Shown piece after piece: positions 16,671 through 25,791 of a DNA stretch of 36,578 nucleotides. The DNA is from Gammaproteobacteria bacterium (GTDB taxonomy: Bacteria > Pseudomonadota > Gammaproteobacteria > Thiohalobacterales > Thiohalobacteraceae): NCBI GenBank assembly GCA_002699185.1, contig PABG01000108.1, forward strand, positions 1 through 36,578, written 5' to 3'. How positions within the stretch are numbered: the first letter of the stretch is position 1; each line of letters starts with the position of its first letter. The position numbers and the translations under genes are program-made. The notes beneath the pieces are model-generated. The model was not told where the DNA came from and ran no database searches. It saw only the letters and a list, made by a program, of their open reading frames with translations.

Positions 16671-17531
16671 TCAATCCCGGTCGGACTTCTCCGATTTCTC
16701 GATCTCGTCCAGTTCGGCCTCCATTTCCTCGTCGGTCATCGGCCGGTAGTCCTCGTCCCCGGCCTCTTCCGCAGCCGCTTCTTCGGCGCGTCGGCGTTCG
16801 AAGGAACGCGACAGCAGCACACCGATCTCGAACAGCAGCCACATGGGCACGGCCAGCAGGGTCTGGGAGATGATGTCCGGCGGTGTGAGCACCATGCCGA
16901 TGACGAAGGCGCCGACAATGATGTAGGGCCGTTTCTTTGCCAGGGCATCCGGGGTGGTGATGCCCATCAGCACCAGCACGAAGGTGGCCACCGGCACCTC
17001 GAAAGCCGCGCCGAAGGCGAAGAACAGCATCAGTTCAAAATCGAGATACTTGCCGATGTCAGGCGTCACCGCCACGCCCTCGGGCGCGGTGCCGGTGAGG
17101 AAGATGGACAGGATGGGCAGAATCACGAAATAGGCGAACGCCGCGCCGGCGTAGAACAGCAGGGTGCTGGAGACCAGCAGCGGCACCGCCAGGCGCTTTT
17201 CATGCTTGTAGAGTCCCGGTGCGATGAAGCCCCATAGCTGGTACAGCACATAGGGCATGGCCAGGAAGATGGACAGCACCAGGGTGGCCTTGAGCGGGAT
17301 CAGGAAGGGCGCGATCACTTCCACCGCGATCATGGAGGTGCCTTCCGGCAGGTGCCGGGAAAGCGGATCGGCCAGGATGGCGAATATCCTGTCCGCGAAC
17401 GGGCTCATCACCAGAAACAGCGCCAGCACCACCACCACCATGCGCATGAGGCGGTCGCGCAGCTCGATCAGGTGCGCCATGAACGGCTGTTCGACCTCCA
17501 GGTCGGGATCGTTCCGATCGGCGCGGCTCAT
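16671..17531 (-). CDS. tatC: Sec-independent protein translocase TatC
   Basis: The 286-residue polytopic protein has the six TatC membrane segments and the conserved N-terminal region (HLIELRDRLMRMV) that contacts the twin-arginine signal peptide. The segment after TM1 has F-A-D-P, and a proline and Gly-rich loop (PYVLYQLWGFIAPGLY) follows TM2. The C-terminal tail after about residue 250 is a long acidic extension (EEAAAEEAGDEDY), longer than in E. coli TatC (258 residues), with no known role. Its ATG overlaps the tatB stop by four bases. It is the last gene of the his-tat series. Confidence 0.97.
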   Translation of the reverse strand: MSRADRNDPDLEVEQPFMAHLIELRDRLMRMVVVVLALFLVMSPFADRIFAILADPLSRHLPEGTSMIAVEVIAPFLIPLKATLVLSIFLAMPYVLYQLWGFIAPGLYKHEKRLAVPLLVSSTLLFYAGAAFAYFVILPILSIFLTGTAPEGVAVTPDIGKYLDFELMLFFAFGAAFEVPVATFVLVLMGITTPDALAKKRPYIIVGAFVIGMVLTPPDIISQTLLAVPMWLLFEIGVLLSRSFERRRAEEAAAEEAGDEDYRPMTDEEMEAELDEIEKSEKSDRD

Positions 17532-17911
17532 GAGTCGGTGTCGGACCCGGGTCTGGACGCGGACCCGGATGGCGGGTTGGACGGAGCGGGACGGTCCTCG
17601 TCCTGCGCGCCGGTGTCACGCAGCGACGCAGTGGCCTCGTCGATGCTCGACTTGGCGTCGCGGGCCACGGAACTGGTCTCTTCGATGATCTCGTGCAGGG
17701 GATTGCTGTCGGCCTGTTTGGCCAGGGTCTGTTTGAGCTCCTCGGCGGCAAGTTCACGCTGCACATCGGCCTTGACCGTACGCACGACGCCGCGCGCCTT
17801 GCCCAGCAGCAGGCCGACCGTGCGCGCCACCTTGGGCAGGCGTTCGGGGCCGATGACCAGCAGGGCGATGATCATCAGCAGACCCAGTTCCCAGAAGCCG
17901 ATATCAAACAT
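17528..17911 (-). CDS. tatB: Sec-independent protein translocase TatB
   Basis: This 127-residue protein has an N-terminal membrane anchor MFDIGFWELGLLMIIALL with the TatB-type glutamate (E8) and the hinge GPERLP, then an amphipathic helix and a soluble tail ending in a proline-rich, low-complexity stretch. TatB forms the substrate receptor with TatC. It overlaps tatC by four bases and is separated from tatA by 72 bases containing a GC-rich inverted run (CCGGCGGCGGCCGGCG) that could tune relative expression. Confidence 0.95.
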   Translation of the reverse strand: MFDIGFWELGLLMIIALLVIGPERLPKVARTVGLLLGKARGVVRTVKADVQRELAAEELKQTLAKQADSNPLHEIIEETSSVARDAKSSIDEATASLRDTGAQDEDRPAPSNPPSGSASRPGSDTDS

Positions 17912-17983
17912 GGCGCGGACGCGTGGCGGGGTTCAGGTATGAATACGGCCGGCGGCGGCCGGCGCGGACAATGCCGGACAGGT

Positions 17984-18211
17984 TCAGACCTTGTCCTTTT
18001 CGCGAGTGGACTCGCCCTCGATGGTGCGCTCCTCCTCGGCCTTGTCTTCGAGCTGTTCCTTGCCGGACTGCTCGTCGCCTTCCTTGACCGCCTGCTTGAA
18101 GCCCTTCACGGCCGTGCCCAGGTCGCCGCCCAGGTTGCGCAGGCGCTTGGCGCCGAACAGTACCAGCACGATCGCCAGAATGATTAACAGTTGCCAGACG
18201 CTGATTCCCAT
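17984..18211 (-). CDS. tatA: Sec-independent protein translocase TatA
   Basis: The 75-residue protein shows the TatA pattern: a short N-terminus, one membrane helix ([13 protein letters not shown]), the [10 protein letters not shown] hinge, an amphipathic helix ([14 protein letters not shown]) and a charged tail. It forms the pore-like component of the Tat system. The start at 18211 was chosen for MGISVWQ and for GGGAG five bases upstream. A longer frame to 18247 would overlap nothing but has no signal. Confidence 0.95.
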   Translation of the reverse strand: MGISVWQLLIILAIVLVLFGAKRLRNLGGDLGTAVKGFKQAVKEGDEQSGKEQLEDKAEEERTIEGESTREKDKV

Positions 18212-18249
18212 AATTACTCCCGCCGCTCCACGGCGCTGATGATCCAACC

Positions 18250-18570
18250 TTACTTTTGCCGACGCGCGGCCTTCTCGTCCAGACCGGACAGGCCGAAGCG
18301 CCGCTCGAGTTCGCTCAGCACATCCTCAGGCCCCAGGCCCTGGTGTGCGAGCATGACCAGGGTATGAAACCACAGATCCGCAGTCTCATAAACCAGCTGC
18401 TCACTGGAACCGCCCTTGGCCGCGATGACGGTTTCGGTGGCTTCCTCGCCGACCTTCTTCAGGATCGTGTCCAGTCCCTTGGCGTAGAGTCCGGCCACGT
18501 AGGAACTGTCGGGATCGGCCTGTTTGCGCGCCTCCAGAATCCCGGCCAGGCGCTCCAGTGTGTCAGTCAT
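18250..18570 (-). CDS. hisE: Phosphoribosyl-ATP pyrophosphatase
   Basis: The 106-residue all-helical enzyme hydrolyses phosphoribosyl-ATP to phosphoribosyl-AMP, the second histidine step. The MazG-like helices are clear: [25 protein letters not shown], then [14 protein letters not shown] with the acidic metal-binding residues. It is separate from hisI, unlike the fused hisIE of enteric bacteria. GAGGA six bases upstream supports the ATG at 18570. It lies 32 bases after hisI. Confidence 0.96.
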   Translation of the reverse strand: MTDTLERLAGILEARKQADPDSSYVAGLYAKGLDTILKKVGEEATETVIAAKGGSSEQLVYETADLWFHTLVMLAHQGLGPEDVLSELERRFGLSGLDEKAARRQK

Positions 18571-18602
18571 GGTGCATCCTCGGTGTTACTGCACAAAGAC
18601 GC

Positions 18603-18998
18603 TCAAGGCTGGCGGTATATTTCCCCCGGGTCCTTGAGCACCGGTTCGATCGCCTGCCAGTTGCCGCCCTCGAGCCGGAAATAGAAGCAGCTGCGTCTGC
18701 CGGTATGGCAGGCGATGCCGCCGACCTGTTCGATTTTCAGCAGCACCACATCCTTGTCGCAATCGACCCGGATCTCGCGGATCTGCTGGACATGACCGGA
18801 CTCCTCGCCCTTGGGCCAGAGTCGGCCACGGGAGCGTGAGAAGTATACCGCACGCCCCTCGCGGGCGCTCATGGCCAGCGACTCCCGGTTCATCCAGGCG
18901 AACATCAGTACCTCGCCTGTATCGGCGTCCTGGGCGATGGCCGGCACCAGGCCGTCCTCGGTCCACTTGATTTCGTCGAGCCAGTTTTCACCTGTCAT
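18603..18998 (-). CDS. hisI: Phosphoribosyl-AMP cyclohydrolase
   Basis: The 131-residue enzyme opens the purine ring of phosphoribosyl-AMP in the third histidine step. The core signature is intact, including [14 protein letters not shown], the metal-binding acidic segment around [11 protein letters not shown], and [11 protein letters not shown] with the zinc-site cysteines and histidine. The start at 18998 ([12 protein letters not shown]) matches the family, and a longer frame to 19067 adds a basic segment with no homology. It lies between hisF and hisE. The 157 bases to hisF include a short GC hairpin (CGCCGGCCGG-A-CCGGCCGACG). Confidence 0.96.
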   Translation of the reverse strand: MTGENWLDEIKWTEDGLVPAIAQDADTGEVLMFAWMNRESLAMSAREGRAVYFSRSRGRLWPKGEESGHVQQIREIRVDCDKDVVLLKIEQVGGIACHTGRRSCFYFRLEGGNWQAIEPVLKDPGEIYRQP

Positions 18999-19155
18999 GA
19001 CGCGATTATAAAGTGATCTGCGGGGCGCGCGAAGACGCGCAGGGATTTTAATGGCCGGACTCGGCACGGGTGTTTCGGATTGGAACGCCGGCCGGACCGG
19101 CCGACGCCCTGTACGGTTGAATGGGGCAGGGGGTTTCTGCTGATATTAGAACAGA

Positions 19156-19929
19156 CTACAGCCTTACCTCGATGCCCTCGCGGGCCATGAGTTCCTTCGC
19201 CTCGTGGATGCTGTGCTGGCCGAAATGAAAGATGCTGGCGGCAAGGACGGCGTCGGCGTGACCCTCGCGGATGCCCTCGGCCAGGTGCTCCAGCGTGCCG
19301 ACGCCGCCGGAGGCGATCACCGGAATCTCCACGGCATCGGCGACCGCCCGGGTCAACTCGAGGTCGAAGCCGCTCTTGGTGCCGTCGCGATCCATGCTGG
19401 TGAGCAGGATCTCACCGGCGCCATAGGCGGCCATACGCTGCGCCCACTCAACCGCATCCAGGCCGGTGGGTTTGCGTCCGCCGTGGGTGAAGATCTCCCA
19501 CTTCAATGGCTCACCGGGGCCGCTGACCTGCTTGGCGTCGATGGCCACCACGATGCACTGGGAGCCGAAGCGCTCGGCCGCCTCACGCACGAATTCGGGT
19601 CGGAACACCGCGGCGGTGTTGATGGCAACCTTGTCGGCGCCGGCGTTGAGCATCCTGCGGATGTCGGCCAGTTCGCGAATGCCGCCGCCCACGGTGAGCG
19701 GGATGAACACCTGACCGGCAACCTGCTCGACGACATGCACCAGGGTCTCGCGGTCGTCGGAACTGGCAGTGATGTCGAGGAAGGTGATTTCGTCGGCGCC
19801 CTGTTCGTCGTAACGGCGCGCCACCTCGACCGGATCGCCGGCGTCGCGGATATCGACGAACTTCACGCCCTTCACCACACGGCCGGCGTCGACGTCGAGA
19901 CAGGGGATGATGCGTTTGGCCAGGGTCAT
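19156..19929 (-). CDS. hisF: Imidazole glycerol phosphate synthase, cyclase subunit
   Basis: The 257-residue (beta-alpha)8 barrel takes ammonia from HisH and closes the imidazole ring to give imidazole glycerol phosphate and AICAR. The catalytic aspartate D12 in [13 protein letters not shown] and a second one in the VVAIDAK strand are both present, as are phosphate-binding GGGIRELAD and [11 protein letters not shown] loops. It pairs with hisH two genes upstream. The gap to hisA is 195 bases, filled by a repeat. Confidence 0.97.
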   Translation of the reverse strand: MTLAKRIIPCLDVDAGRVVKGVKFVDIRDAGDPVEVARRYDEQGADEITFLDITASSDDRETLVHVVEQVAGQVFIPLTVGGGIRELADIRRMLNAGADKVAINTAAVFRPEFVREAAERFGSQCIVVAIDAKQVSGPGEPLKWEIFTHGGRKPTGLDAVEWAQRMAAYGAGEILLTSMDRDGTKSGFDLELTRAVADAVEIPVIASGGVGTLEHLAEGIREGHADAVLAASIFHFGQHSIHEAKELMAREGIEVRL

Positions 19930-19964
19930 TGCGGGTTCCCGGAGTTAGGTGACAACAACGTACA

Positions 19965-20110
19965 GTGCGCAGAGGCGCAGAGAAAAGGGCAGAAAACTGT
20001 AGGCCGGGATAAGCGCAGCGTTCCCGGCATGGTCTGGGTGCCGCCGGAAACGGGCTTGCAGCCCTTATTCCGGCCTACGCTTGCTTTGCGTTCTCTGCGT
20101 CTCCGCGTTG
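19965..20110. repeat. Composite palindromic repeat: GCAGAG outer arms, GTAGGCCGGGATAAG inner hairpin
   Basis: The outer arms GCGCAGAGGCGCAGAGAA (19967-19984) and TTCTCTGCGTCTCCGCG (20091-20107) are imperfect complements. The inner arms GTAGGCCGGGATAAG (19999-20013) and CTTATTCCGGCCTAC (20064-20078) match at 14 of 15 positions and resemble REP-type (Y-motif) repeats. The insertion splits hisA from hisF in an otherwise tight operon. It is related by its outer arms to 16517-16655. Confidence 0.75.
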
Positions 20111-20124
20111 AACAAAAGATCAAA

Positions 20125-20871
20125 TCACTCCCCGTCGCAGTCGTTGTCCTGCACGTACTTCTGCGCTTCGGCCAGGTCGAGGGTGCCCTCATACAGGGCG
20201 CGGCCGATGATCGCGCCCATGATGCCCTCGTCGGCCACCTCGCACAGACGTTTGATGTCCTCGATGTTGGTCACGCCGCCGGAGGCGATGACCGGGATGG
20301 TGATGGACTGGGCGAGCTTGACGGTGGCGTCGACGTTGACGCCCTCCATCATGCCGTCGCGGCTGATGTCGGTGTAGACGATGGCCTCGACGCCGTCGCG
20401 CTCGAAGCGCTGGGCCATGTCGATGACATCGTGGTTGGACAGCTTGGACCAGCCGTCGATGGCCACCTTGCCGTCGCGTGCATCCAGGCCGACGATGATA
20501 TGGCCGGGGAATTCCATGCACAGGTCGTTGATGAAGTGCGGGGTGCTGACCGCCTTGGTGCCGATGATCACGTACTGCACGCCGGCGTCGAGATAGGTCT
20601 GCACGGTGTCCTCGTCGCGGATGCCGCCGCCGACCTGGATCGGCAGCTCGGGGAAGCGCTCGGCAATGCGCTGGATCACGCCGGCATTGACCGGCTGGCC
20701 GGCAAAGGCGCCGTTGAGATCGACCAGGTGCAGGCGCCGGGCGCCGGCATCCACCCAGCGCTGCGCGACCTCGACCGGATCCTTGGAAAATACCGTGGCG
20801 TCATCCATCCGGCCCTGACGCAGGCGCACGCACTGGCCGTCCTTGAGATCGATGGCGGGTATCAACAACAT
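20125..20871 (-). CDS. hisA: Phosphoribosylformimino-AICAR ribotide isomerase
   Basis: The 248-residue (beta-alpha)8 enzyme performs the Amadori rearrangement of ProFAR to PRFAR. Catalytic D8 (PAIDLKDG) and the second aspartate in VYTDISRDG are in place, together with the QVGGGIRD and ASGGVTN phosphate loops. AGGGGA lies eight bases upstream of the ATG. It lies downstream of hisH after 65 bases. Confidence 0.97.
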   Translation of the reverse strand: MLLIPAIDLKDGQCVRLRQGRMDDATVFSKDPVEVAQRWVDAGARRLHLVDLNGAFAGQPVNAGVIQRIAERFPELPIQVGGGIRDEDTVQTYLDAGVQYVIIGTKAVSTPHFINDLCMEFPGHIIVGLDARDGKVAIDGWSKLSNHDVIDMAQRFERDGVEAIVYTDISRDGMMEGVNVDATVKLAQSITIPVIASGGVTNIEDIKRLCEVADEGIMGAIIGRALYEGTLDLAEAQKYVQDNDCDGE

Positions 20872-20936
20872 GGTTAGCGTCCCCTGATCTGTTCAGTGTT
20901 GTTATGGCTGGTCGTTTGTACCGGAGGCATCCGCGT

Positions 20937-21578
20937 TCAGGCCCCGTCCCATCGCAGGAAGTTGGCCAGCAGCTGCAGCCCGGCATGCTGGCTCTTTTCC
21001 GGGTGGAACTGCACGGCAAACAGATTGGCATGGGCCACGGCGGATGTGAAGTCGATGCCGTAGGTGCATACCCCCGCCCGATCGCCGTCACGTGCCGGGG
21101 TGACGTAGTAGCTGTGCACGAAATAGAAGCGCTCGTCCTGGTCGATGCCCTGCCACAGGGGGTGGTCGCTGTGGTGGACGGCGTTCCAGCCCATGTGGGG
21201 GACCTTGAGCGCCGCGCCGGTCAGCGGGTCGGGCATGTCGGCGGGGAAGCGGGTGACGCGGCCCGGGATCAGGCCCAGGCAGTCGGTGCCGCCGCTCTCC
21301 GCGGAATGCTCCATCAGGGCCTGCATGCCCAGACAGACGCCGAGCAGCGGCCGGCTGGCCGCCACCTCGCGGATGACGTCATCCAGGCCGGTACGCCGCA
21401 GTTCCTCCATGCAGTGGCCGATGGCGCCCACGCCGGGGAAGATGACCCGGTCGGCGTCGAGGATACGCGCCGGGTCGGCGCTGATCAGGATGTGGGTGTC
21501 GGCGCCCACATGCTCCACCGCCTTGGCGATGGAATGCAGGTTGCCCATTCCGTAATCGATGATGGCGAGGCTGTTCAT
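20937..21578 (-). CDS. hisH: Imidazole glycerol phosphate synthase, glutamine amidotransferase subunit
   Basis: The 213-residue class I glutaminase feeds ammonia to HisF. The triad is visible: nucleophile C82 in LGVCLGMQAL, plus His and Glu in VQFHPEKSQ. The start MNSLAIIDYGMGN at 21578 is the conserved one, and the longer open frame upstream of it is out of frame with hisB and not coding. It lies 49 bases from the hisB stop. Confidence 0.97.
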   Translation of the reverse strand: MNSLAIIDYGMGNLHSIAKAVEHVGADTHILISADPARILDADRVIFPGVGAIGHCMEELRRTGLDDVIREVAASRPLLGVCLGMQALMEHSAESGGTDCLGLIPGRVTRFPADMPDPLTGAALKVPHMGWNAVHHSDHPLWQGIDQDERFYFVHSYYVTPARDGDRAGVCTYGIDFTSAVAHANLFAVQFHPEKSQHAGLQLLANFLRWDGA

Positions 21579-21627
21579 GGTCGGCTCGGGGTCGGGATGC
21601 TGCGCCCGGACAGGCTGTATCTCAGGC

Positions 21628-22218
21628 TCAGAGGCTGCCCTTGGTGGATGGGATCTGGTCCGCCATGCGCGGATCGGCCTCCAGCGCCATGCGCAGTGCC
21701 CGGCCGAAGGCCTTGAACACCGTCTCGGCGATGTGGTGGGCGTTCCTGCCGCGCAGACAGTCGATGTGCAGGGTGGCCGGCACATGATTGACGAAGCCCT
21801 GGAAGAACTCGTGGAACAGGTCGGCATCGAAGTCGCCGATATGGCTGCGGGGGAACTCGACCTGGTATTCCAGTCCCGGGCGGCCGGAGAAGTCGATCAC
21901 CACGCGCGACAGCGCCTCATCCAGCGGCACGTAGGCGTGGCCGTAGCGGCGGATGCCGCGCTTGTCGCCCAGCGCCTGGCAGAAGGCCTGGCCCAGGGTG
22001 ATGCCGATGTCCTCGACCGTGTGATGGGCGTCGATGTGCAGGTCGCCCTCGGCCCGGATGTCGAGGTCGATCAGTCCGTGCCGGGCCACCTGATCCAGCA
22101 TGTGCTCCAGGAAGGGGATGCCGGTCTCCAGCCGGCTTTCGCCGGTGCCGTCCAGGTTGACCCTGACCTGGATCCGGGTTTCCAGGGTGTCGCGTCTGAG
22201 TTCGCTCTGCCTCGCCAT
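21628..22218 (-). CDS. hisB: Imidazole glycerol phosphate dehydratase
   Basis: This 196-residue protein is the dehydratase domain alone, without the histidinol-phosphatase domain fused to it in enteric bacteria. The two metal-binding motifs [10 protein letters not shown] and [10 protein letters not shown] are intact. It catalyses loss of water from imidazole glycerol phosphate. It is the first gene of the minus-strand his-tat series, divergent from fnr. AGAGAA sits about six bases upstream of the ATG. Confidence 0.96.
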   Translation of the reverse strand: MARQSELRRDTLETRIQVRVNLDGTGESRLETGIPFLEHMLDQVARHGLIDLDIRAEGDLHIDAHHTVEDIGITLGQAFCQALGDKRGIRRYGHAYVPLDEALSRVVIDFSGRPGLEYQVEFPRSHIGDFDADLFHEFFQGFVNHVPATLHIDCLRGRNAHHIAETVFKAFGRALRMALEADPRMADQIPSTKGSL

Positions 22219-22384
22219 GCGGGTTCTCTAACTGGGCAATCCATAACAGAAAAAAATGTGTGAGCCTGCATCCTAGCAGGACTTCTCCCGCAGGACCATG
22301 CCTGTTGCCGGCACCTTTCGCCGCTGCGGGCTGGCGCAGGCCACCGATATATACTACACGTTTGTTAAATCACGCATCAGTTTA

Positions 22385-22398
22385 TTGATTTGCATCAA
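22385..22398 (+). promoter_or_regulatory. Perfect FNR/Anr box upstream of fnr
   Basis: TTGAT-TTGC-ATCAA is an exact match to the FNR consensus. If the box acts at -41.5, the -10 would fall at about 22421-22427, where TATGTC (22422-22427) is a partial match. The box is 176 bases before the fnr start and 167 bases from the hisB start, so it could affect either direction. Apart from this site, the 355 bases between hisB and fnr show only a small hairpin (CCTGC/GCAGG near 22266-22281). Confidence 0.75.
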
Positions 22399-22573
22399 GC
22401 GATCTGGTCAAATCCTATCGATATGTCCCATCGGCAGATCCGTTGGGCGCACAGACACTGCGAGCCACGCAATGATATGCCAGTAGTTAGCTGTTTTGAA
22501 AAGGATTTTTGTGCCTGCCGAACAGGTGTGGCGAGGGATCAGCGGATGGACGGAGTGTAGGGGCAAACCTGTT

Positions 22574-23317
22574 ATGAGCGTACCGGAATCCGGAGTGATC
22601 AGCCTCAAGCGCCTGCAGACGGCGTGTGAATCCTGCAGTCTGTTCCAGTTGTGCCTGCCGCTGGAGTTGGCGCACGATGACCTGGAGGAGCTCGATCACA
22701 TCATCAAACAGCGCCGGCCGCTGCAGCGCGGTGAGTACCTGTTCCAGATGGGCAACGAGTTCCGGGCCGTCTATGCCATCCGTTCCGGCTCGATCAAGAC
22801 CTTCACCACCACCGACGGCGGCGAGGAGCAGGTCACCGGCTTCCACCTGCCCAGCGAACTGGTGGGGCTGGACGCCATCACCACCGGCAATCATCCCTGC
22901 TCGGCCCGCGCGCTGGAGACCACCAGCGTGTGCGAGATCCCCTTCGATCGCCTGGAGGAACTCGGTACCCGCATCCCCGGTCTGCAGCGTCAGCTGCTGC
23001 GCATCATGAGTCACGAGATCCTGACCGAGCAGGACACCATGATCTGGCTGGGCAAGAAATCCGCCGAGGCGCGTCTGGCCGCGCTGCTGCTGCGGTTTTC
23101 CAGCCGCTTCAAGGCGCGCAAGTTCTCCGCCTGCGATTTCAACCTGAGCATGTCCCGCACCGACATCGCCAACTACCTCGGCCTGGCGGTGGAGACGGTC
23201 AGCCGCCTGTTCTCGCGCTTTCAGAGCGAGGGGCTGCTGGAAGTCGACCGCAAGCATGTCCTGATCAAGGACATGGAAGCCCTGGAGCGCATGGCGGGCG
23301 CCGACCACCACAGCTGA
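22574..23317 (+). CDS. fnr: FNR/Anr-type oxygen-sensing transcription regulator
   Basis: This 247-residue CRP/FNR-family regulator has the N-terminal Cys cluster C18-X2-C21-X5-C27 plus C109, the four ligands of the oxygen-labile 4Fe-4S cluster. The cyclic-nucleotide-like domain follows (about 30-150), then the dimer helix and a helix-turn-helix with the recognition sequence TVSRLFSRF, where V/T-E-x-V-SR matches FNR's TTGAT reader. The start at 22574 was chosen because translation from the upstream frame (from 22496) has no family counterpart. AGGGG is ten bases before the ATG. It is probably autoregulated through the box at 22385 and controls the downstream cbb3 operon. Confidence 0.95.
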   Translation: MSVPESGVISLKRLQTACESCSLFQLCLPLELAHDDLEELDHIIKQRRPLQRGEYLFQMGNEFRAVYAIRSGSIKTFTTTDGGEEQVTGFHLPSELVGLDAITTGNHPCSARALETTSVCEIPFDRLEELGTRIPGLQRQLLRIMSHEILTEQDTMIWLGKKSAEARLAALLLRFSSRFKARKFSACDFNLSMSRTDIANYLGLAVETVSRLFSRFQSEGLLEVDRKHVLIKDMEALERMAGADHHS

Positions 23318-23378
23318 ATACCTGAGTCTTTACCTCGCCTTTCCGCCGACTGCCCGAGCCGTCGGTTCTGCCTGATTG

Positions 23379-23392
23379 TTGACATGGGTCAT
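23379..23392 (+). promoter_or_regulatory. Near-perfect FNR/Anr box upstream of ccoN
   Basis: TTGAC-ATGG-GTCAT has 9 of 10 half-site bases in the TTGAY-N4-RTCAA form. A -10-like CACAGT lies at 23415-23420, where a class II FNR promoter would place it. Activation of cbb3 genes by FNR/Anr is well known in gammaproteobacteria. Confidence 0.65.
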
Positions 23393-23446
23393 TGTCCCCA
23401 CTGCCCGCTCACAGCACAGTAGCGACTGTGTCATATCCCGCACCCT

Positions 23447-23464
23447 GCGGCGGCATACCGCCGC
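23447..23464 (+). other. Hairpin in the ccoN leader
   Basis: GCGGCGG (23447-23453) and CCGCCGC (23458-23464) pair perfectly around a CATA loop, about 97 bases before the ccoN start. No T-tract follows, so it is not a terminator. It may stabilise the leader. Confidence 0.5.
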
Positions 23465-23560
23465 TGGAGCGGATTGAACACAGCCTGCAGTGCCAGGAAT
23501 GAGCGGCGTCCAGGCGCCGTTCAGCTTCCCAAACCGTGACGGTAAAGCAGAGGTTGACTC

Positions 23561-24976
23561 ATGGATACTTCGACCACCTACAACTATAAGGTCGTACGCC
23601 AGTTCGCCATCATGACGGTCGTCTGGGGCATCGTCGGCATGCTCGTCGGCGTGGTGATCGCCGCGCAGCTGGTCTGGCCGCAGCTCAATTTCGACATCCC
23701 CTGGCTGACCTACAGCCGATTGCGGCCGCTGCACACCAATGCGGTGATCTTCGCCTTCGGCGGCTCGGCCCTGTTTGCGACCTCGTACTATGTGGTGCAG
23801 CGCACCTGCCAGGCACGGCTGTTCTCCAACGGCCTGGCAGCCTTCACCTTCTGGGGCTGGCAGGTGGTGATCGTTGCCGCCGCCATCACCCTGCCGCTGG
23901 GTATTACCGCCAGCAAGGAGTACGCCGAGCTGGAGTGGCCCATCGATCTTCTGATCACGCTGGTGTGGGTGGCCTATGCAGTGGTCTTCTTCGGCACCAT
24001 CGTCAAGCGTCGGGTCAAGCACATCTACGTGGCCAACTGGTTCTACGGCGCCTTCATTCTGACCATTGCGGTGTTGCACGTGGTCAACAGCGCCGCGCTG
24101 CCGGTCACCGCGACCAAATCCTACTCGGTCTATCCGGGCGCGATCGACGCCATGGTGCAGTGGTGGTATGGCCACAATGCGGTGGGTTTCTTCCTCACCG
24201 CCGGCTTTCTCGGCATGATGTACTACTTCGTGCCCAAGCAGGCCAACCGCCCGGTCTATTCCTATCGCCTGTCGGTGGTCCACTTCTGGGCGCTGATCTC
24301 GACCTACATGTGGGCCGGTCCGCACCACCTGCACTACACGGCGCTGCCGGACTGGGCCCAGTCACTGGGCATGGTGTTCTCGCTGATCCTGCTCGCGCCC
24401 AGCTGGGGCGGCATGATCAACGGCATCATGACCCTGTCCGGCGCCTGGCACAAACTGCGCACCGATCCGATCCTGAAGTTCCTGATCGTCTCCCTGTCCT
24501 TCTACGGCATGTCGACCTTCGAAGGGCCGATGATGTCGATCAAGACGGTCAATGCACTGTCGCACTACACCGACTGGACCATCGGCCACGTGCATTCGGG
24601 TGCGCTGGGCTGGGTGGCCATGGTGTCCATCGGCTCGCTGTACTTCCTCATTCCGCGGCTGTTCGGGCGTGAGCAGATGCATTCGATCAAGTTGATCGAC
24701 GTGCACTTCTGGGTGGCCACCATAGGTGTGGTGCTCTACATCGTCGCGATGTGGATCGCCGGGATCATGCAGGGCCTGATGTGGCGCGCGGTGAATGCAG
24801 ACGGCACCCTGACCTACAGCTTCGTCGAGTCGCTGGAGGCCATGTATCCCTACTACTTCGTGCGCCTGCTCGGGGGGCTGGTGTTCCTGTCCGGCATGCT
24901 GATCATGGCCTACAACGTGATCAGGACCATCCAGGGCAACAAGCCGGTCGAAGCCGCCATCCCGCAGACCGCCTGA
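23561..24976 (+). CDS. ccoN: Cytochrome c oxidase cbb3-type subunit I
   Basis: The 471-residue, twelve-helix catalytic subunit reduces oxygen at the heme b3-CuB site and pumps protons. Heme and copper ligand histidines are in [12 protein letters not shown] (H58), the GHNAVGF segment, the [13 protein letters not shown] segment, and [14 protein letters not shown]. The ATG has AGAGG seven bases upstream. It starts the ccoNOQP operon, which is FNR-box controlled by inference. The high-affinity cbb3 enzyme serves microaerobic respiration. Confidence 0.98.
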   Translation: MDTSTTYNYKVVRQFAIMTVVWGIVGMLVGVVIAAQLVWPQLNFDIPWLTYSRLRPLHTNAVIFAFGGSALFATSYYVVQRTCQARLFSNGLAAFTFWGWQVVIVAAAITLPLGITASKEYAELEWPIDLLITLVWVAYAVVFFGTIVKRRVKHIYVANWFYGAFILTIAVLHVVNSAALPVTATKSYSVYPGAIDAMVQWWYGHNAVGFFLTAGFLGMMYYFVPKQANRPVYSYRLSVVHFWALISTYMWAGPHHLHYTALPDWAQSLGMVFSLILLAPSWGGMINGIMTLSGAWHKLRTDPILKFLIVSLSFYGMSTFEGPMMSIKTVNALSHYTDWTIGHVHSGALGWVAMVSIGSLYFLIPRLFGREQMHSIKLIDVHFWVATIGVVLYIVAMWIAGIMQGLMWRAVNADGTLTYSFVESLEAMYPYYFVRLLGGLVFLSGMLIMAYNVIRTIQGNKPVEAAIPQTA

Positions 24977-24988
24977 GGAGGATACGTC

Positions 24989-25597
24989 ATGAGTCATGAA
25001 GTCGTTGAAAAGAATGTCGGCCTGATGGCGATCCTGGTGCTGCTGGTGATCAGTGTCGGCGGCCTGGTGGAGATCGTGCCCCTGTTCTTTCTCAAGAGCA
25101 CCACCGAACCGGTGGAGGGGCTCGAACCCTACACGCCGCTGCAGCTGGAAGGCCGCGACATCTATGTGCGCGAAGGCTGCTACGTGTGCCATTCGCAGAT
25201 GATCCGGCCCTTCCGTGCCGAGACCGAACGCTACGGTCACTACTCGGTGGCCGGCGAGTTCGTCTACGACCATCCCTTCCAGTGGGGCTCCAAACGCACC
25301 GGTCCGGACCTGGCGCGTGTCGGCGGACGCTATTCCGACGACTGGCACCGGGTGCATCTGATCAACCCGCGCGACGTGGTGCCGGAATCCAACATGCCGG
25401 GCTTCCCCTGGCTGGAGGAGAACGTCCTCGACGGCGCCCATACGGCCCGCAAGATGGAAGTCCTGCGCACCCTGGGCGTGCCCTATACCGACGAGCAGAT
25501 CGCCGGCGCCGAGGAGGCGGTCAAGGGCAGGACCGAAATGGAGGCCCTGATCGCCTATCTGCAGAACCTGGGCACTGCGCTGAAGACGCGGAGGTAG
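24989..25597 (+). CDS. ccoO: Cytochrome c oxidase cbb3-type subunit II
   Basis: The 202-residue monoheme c-type subunit has one N-terminal membrane anchor (about residues 11-36) and a periplasmic heme-binding motif CYVCH (64-68). The axial methionine is probably in SNMPGFPWL. It lies 12 bases after ccoN. Heme attachment would use the ResB/CcsA system. Confidence 0.98.
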   Translation: MSHEVVEKNVGLMAILVLLVISVGGLVEIVPLFFLKSTTEPVEGLEPYTPLQLEGRDIYVREGCYVCHSQMIRPFRAETERYGHYSVAGEFVYDHPFQWGSKRTGPDLARVGGRYSDDWHRVHLINPRDVVPESNMPGFPWLEENVLDGAHTARKMEVLRTLGVPYTDEQIAGAEEAVKGRTEMEALIAYLQNLGTALKTRR

Positions 25598-25602
25598 ACA
25601 CG

Positions 25603-25791
25603 ATGGAATTCGATATCAACACCCTGCGCTCGATCTTCACCGTGCTGGTCTTCGTCGCCTTCATCGGCGTGTGGATCTGGGCCTGGAGCAGCAAGCGCAA
25701 ACCCGATTTCGACGAGGCGGCCAATCTGCCCTTCGTCGAGGACGACAACCCTGTGCGTGCAGGCAATAAGAAGGAATCGACCCATGGGTGA
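25603..25791 (+). CDS. ccoQ: Cytochrome c oxidase cbb3-type subunit CcoQ (FixQ)
   Basis: The 62-residue protein has one membrane helix (about residues 10-30, IFTVLVFVAFIGVWIWAW) and the typical small charged C-terminus (KRKPDFDEAANLPF). It stabilises the oxidase core. Its last codons overlap the start of ccoP by eight bases. Confidence 0.93.
   Translation: MEFDINTLRSIFTVLVFVAFIGVWIWAWSSKRKPDFDEAANLPFVEDDNPVRAGNKKESTHG

Noticed and set aside
18250-18998. Fused hisIE gene
   Set aside because: hisI has its own stop and hisE its own start and ribosome binding site, 32 bases apart.
19204-20877. Long open frame on the plus strand across hisF and hisA
   Set aside because: It spans two conserved genes and the repeat between them, with no coding signature of its own.
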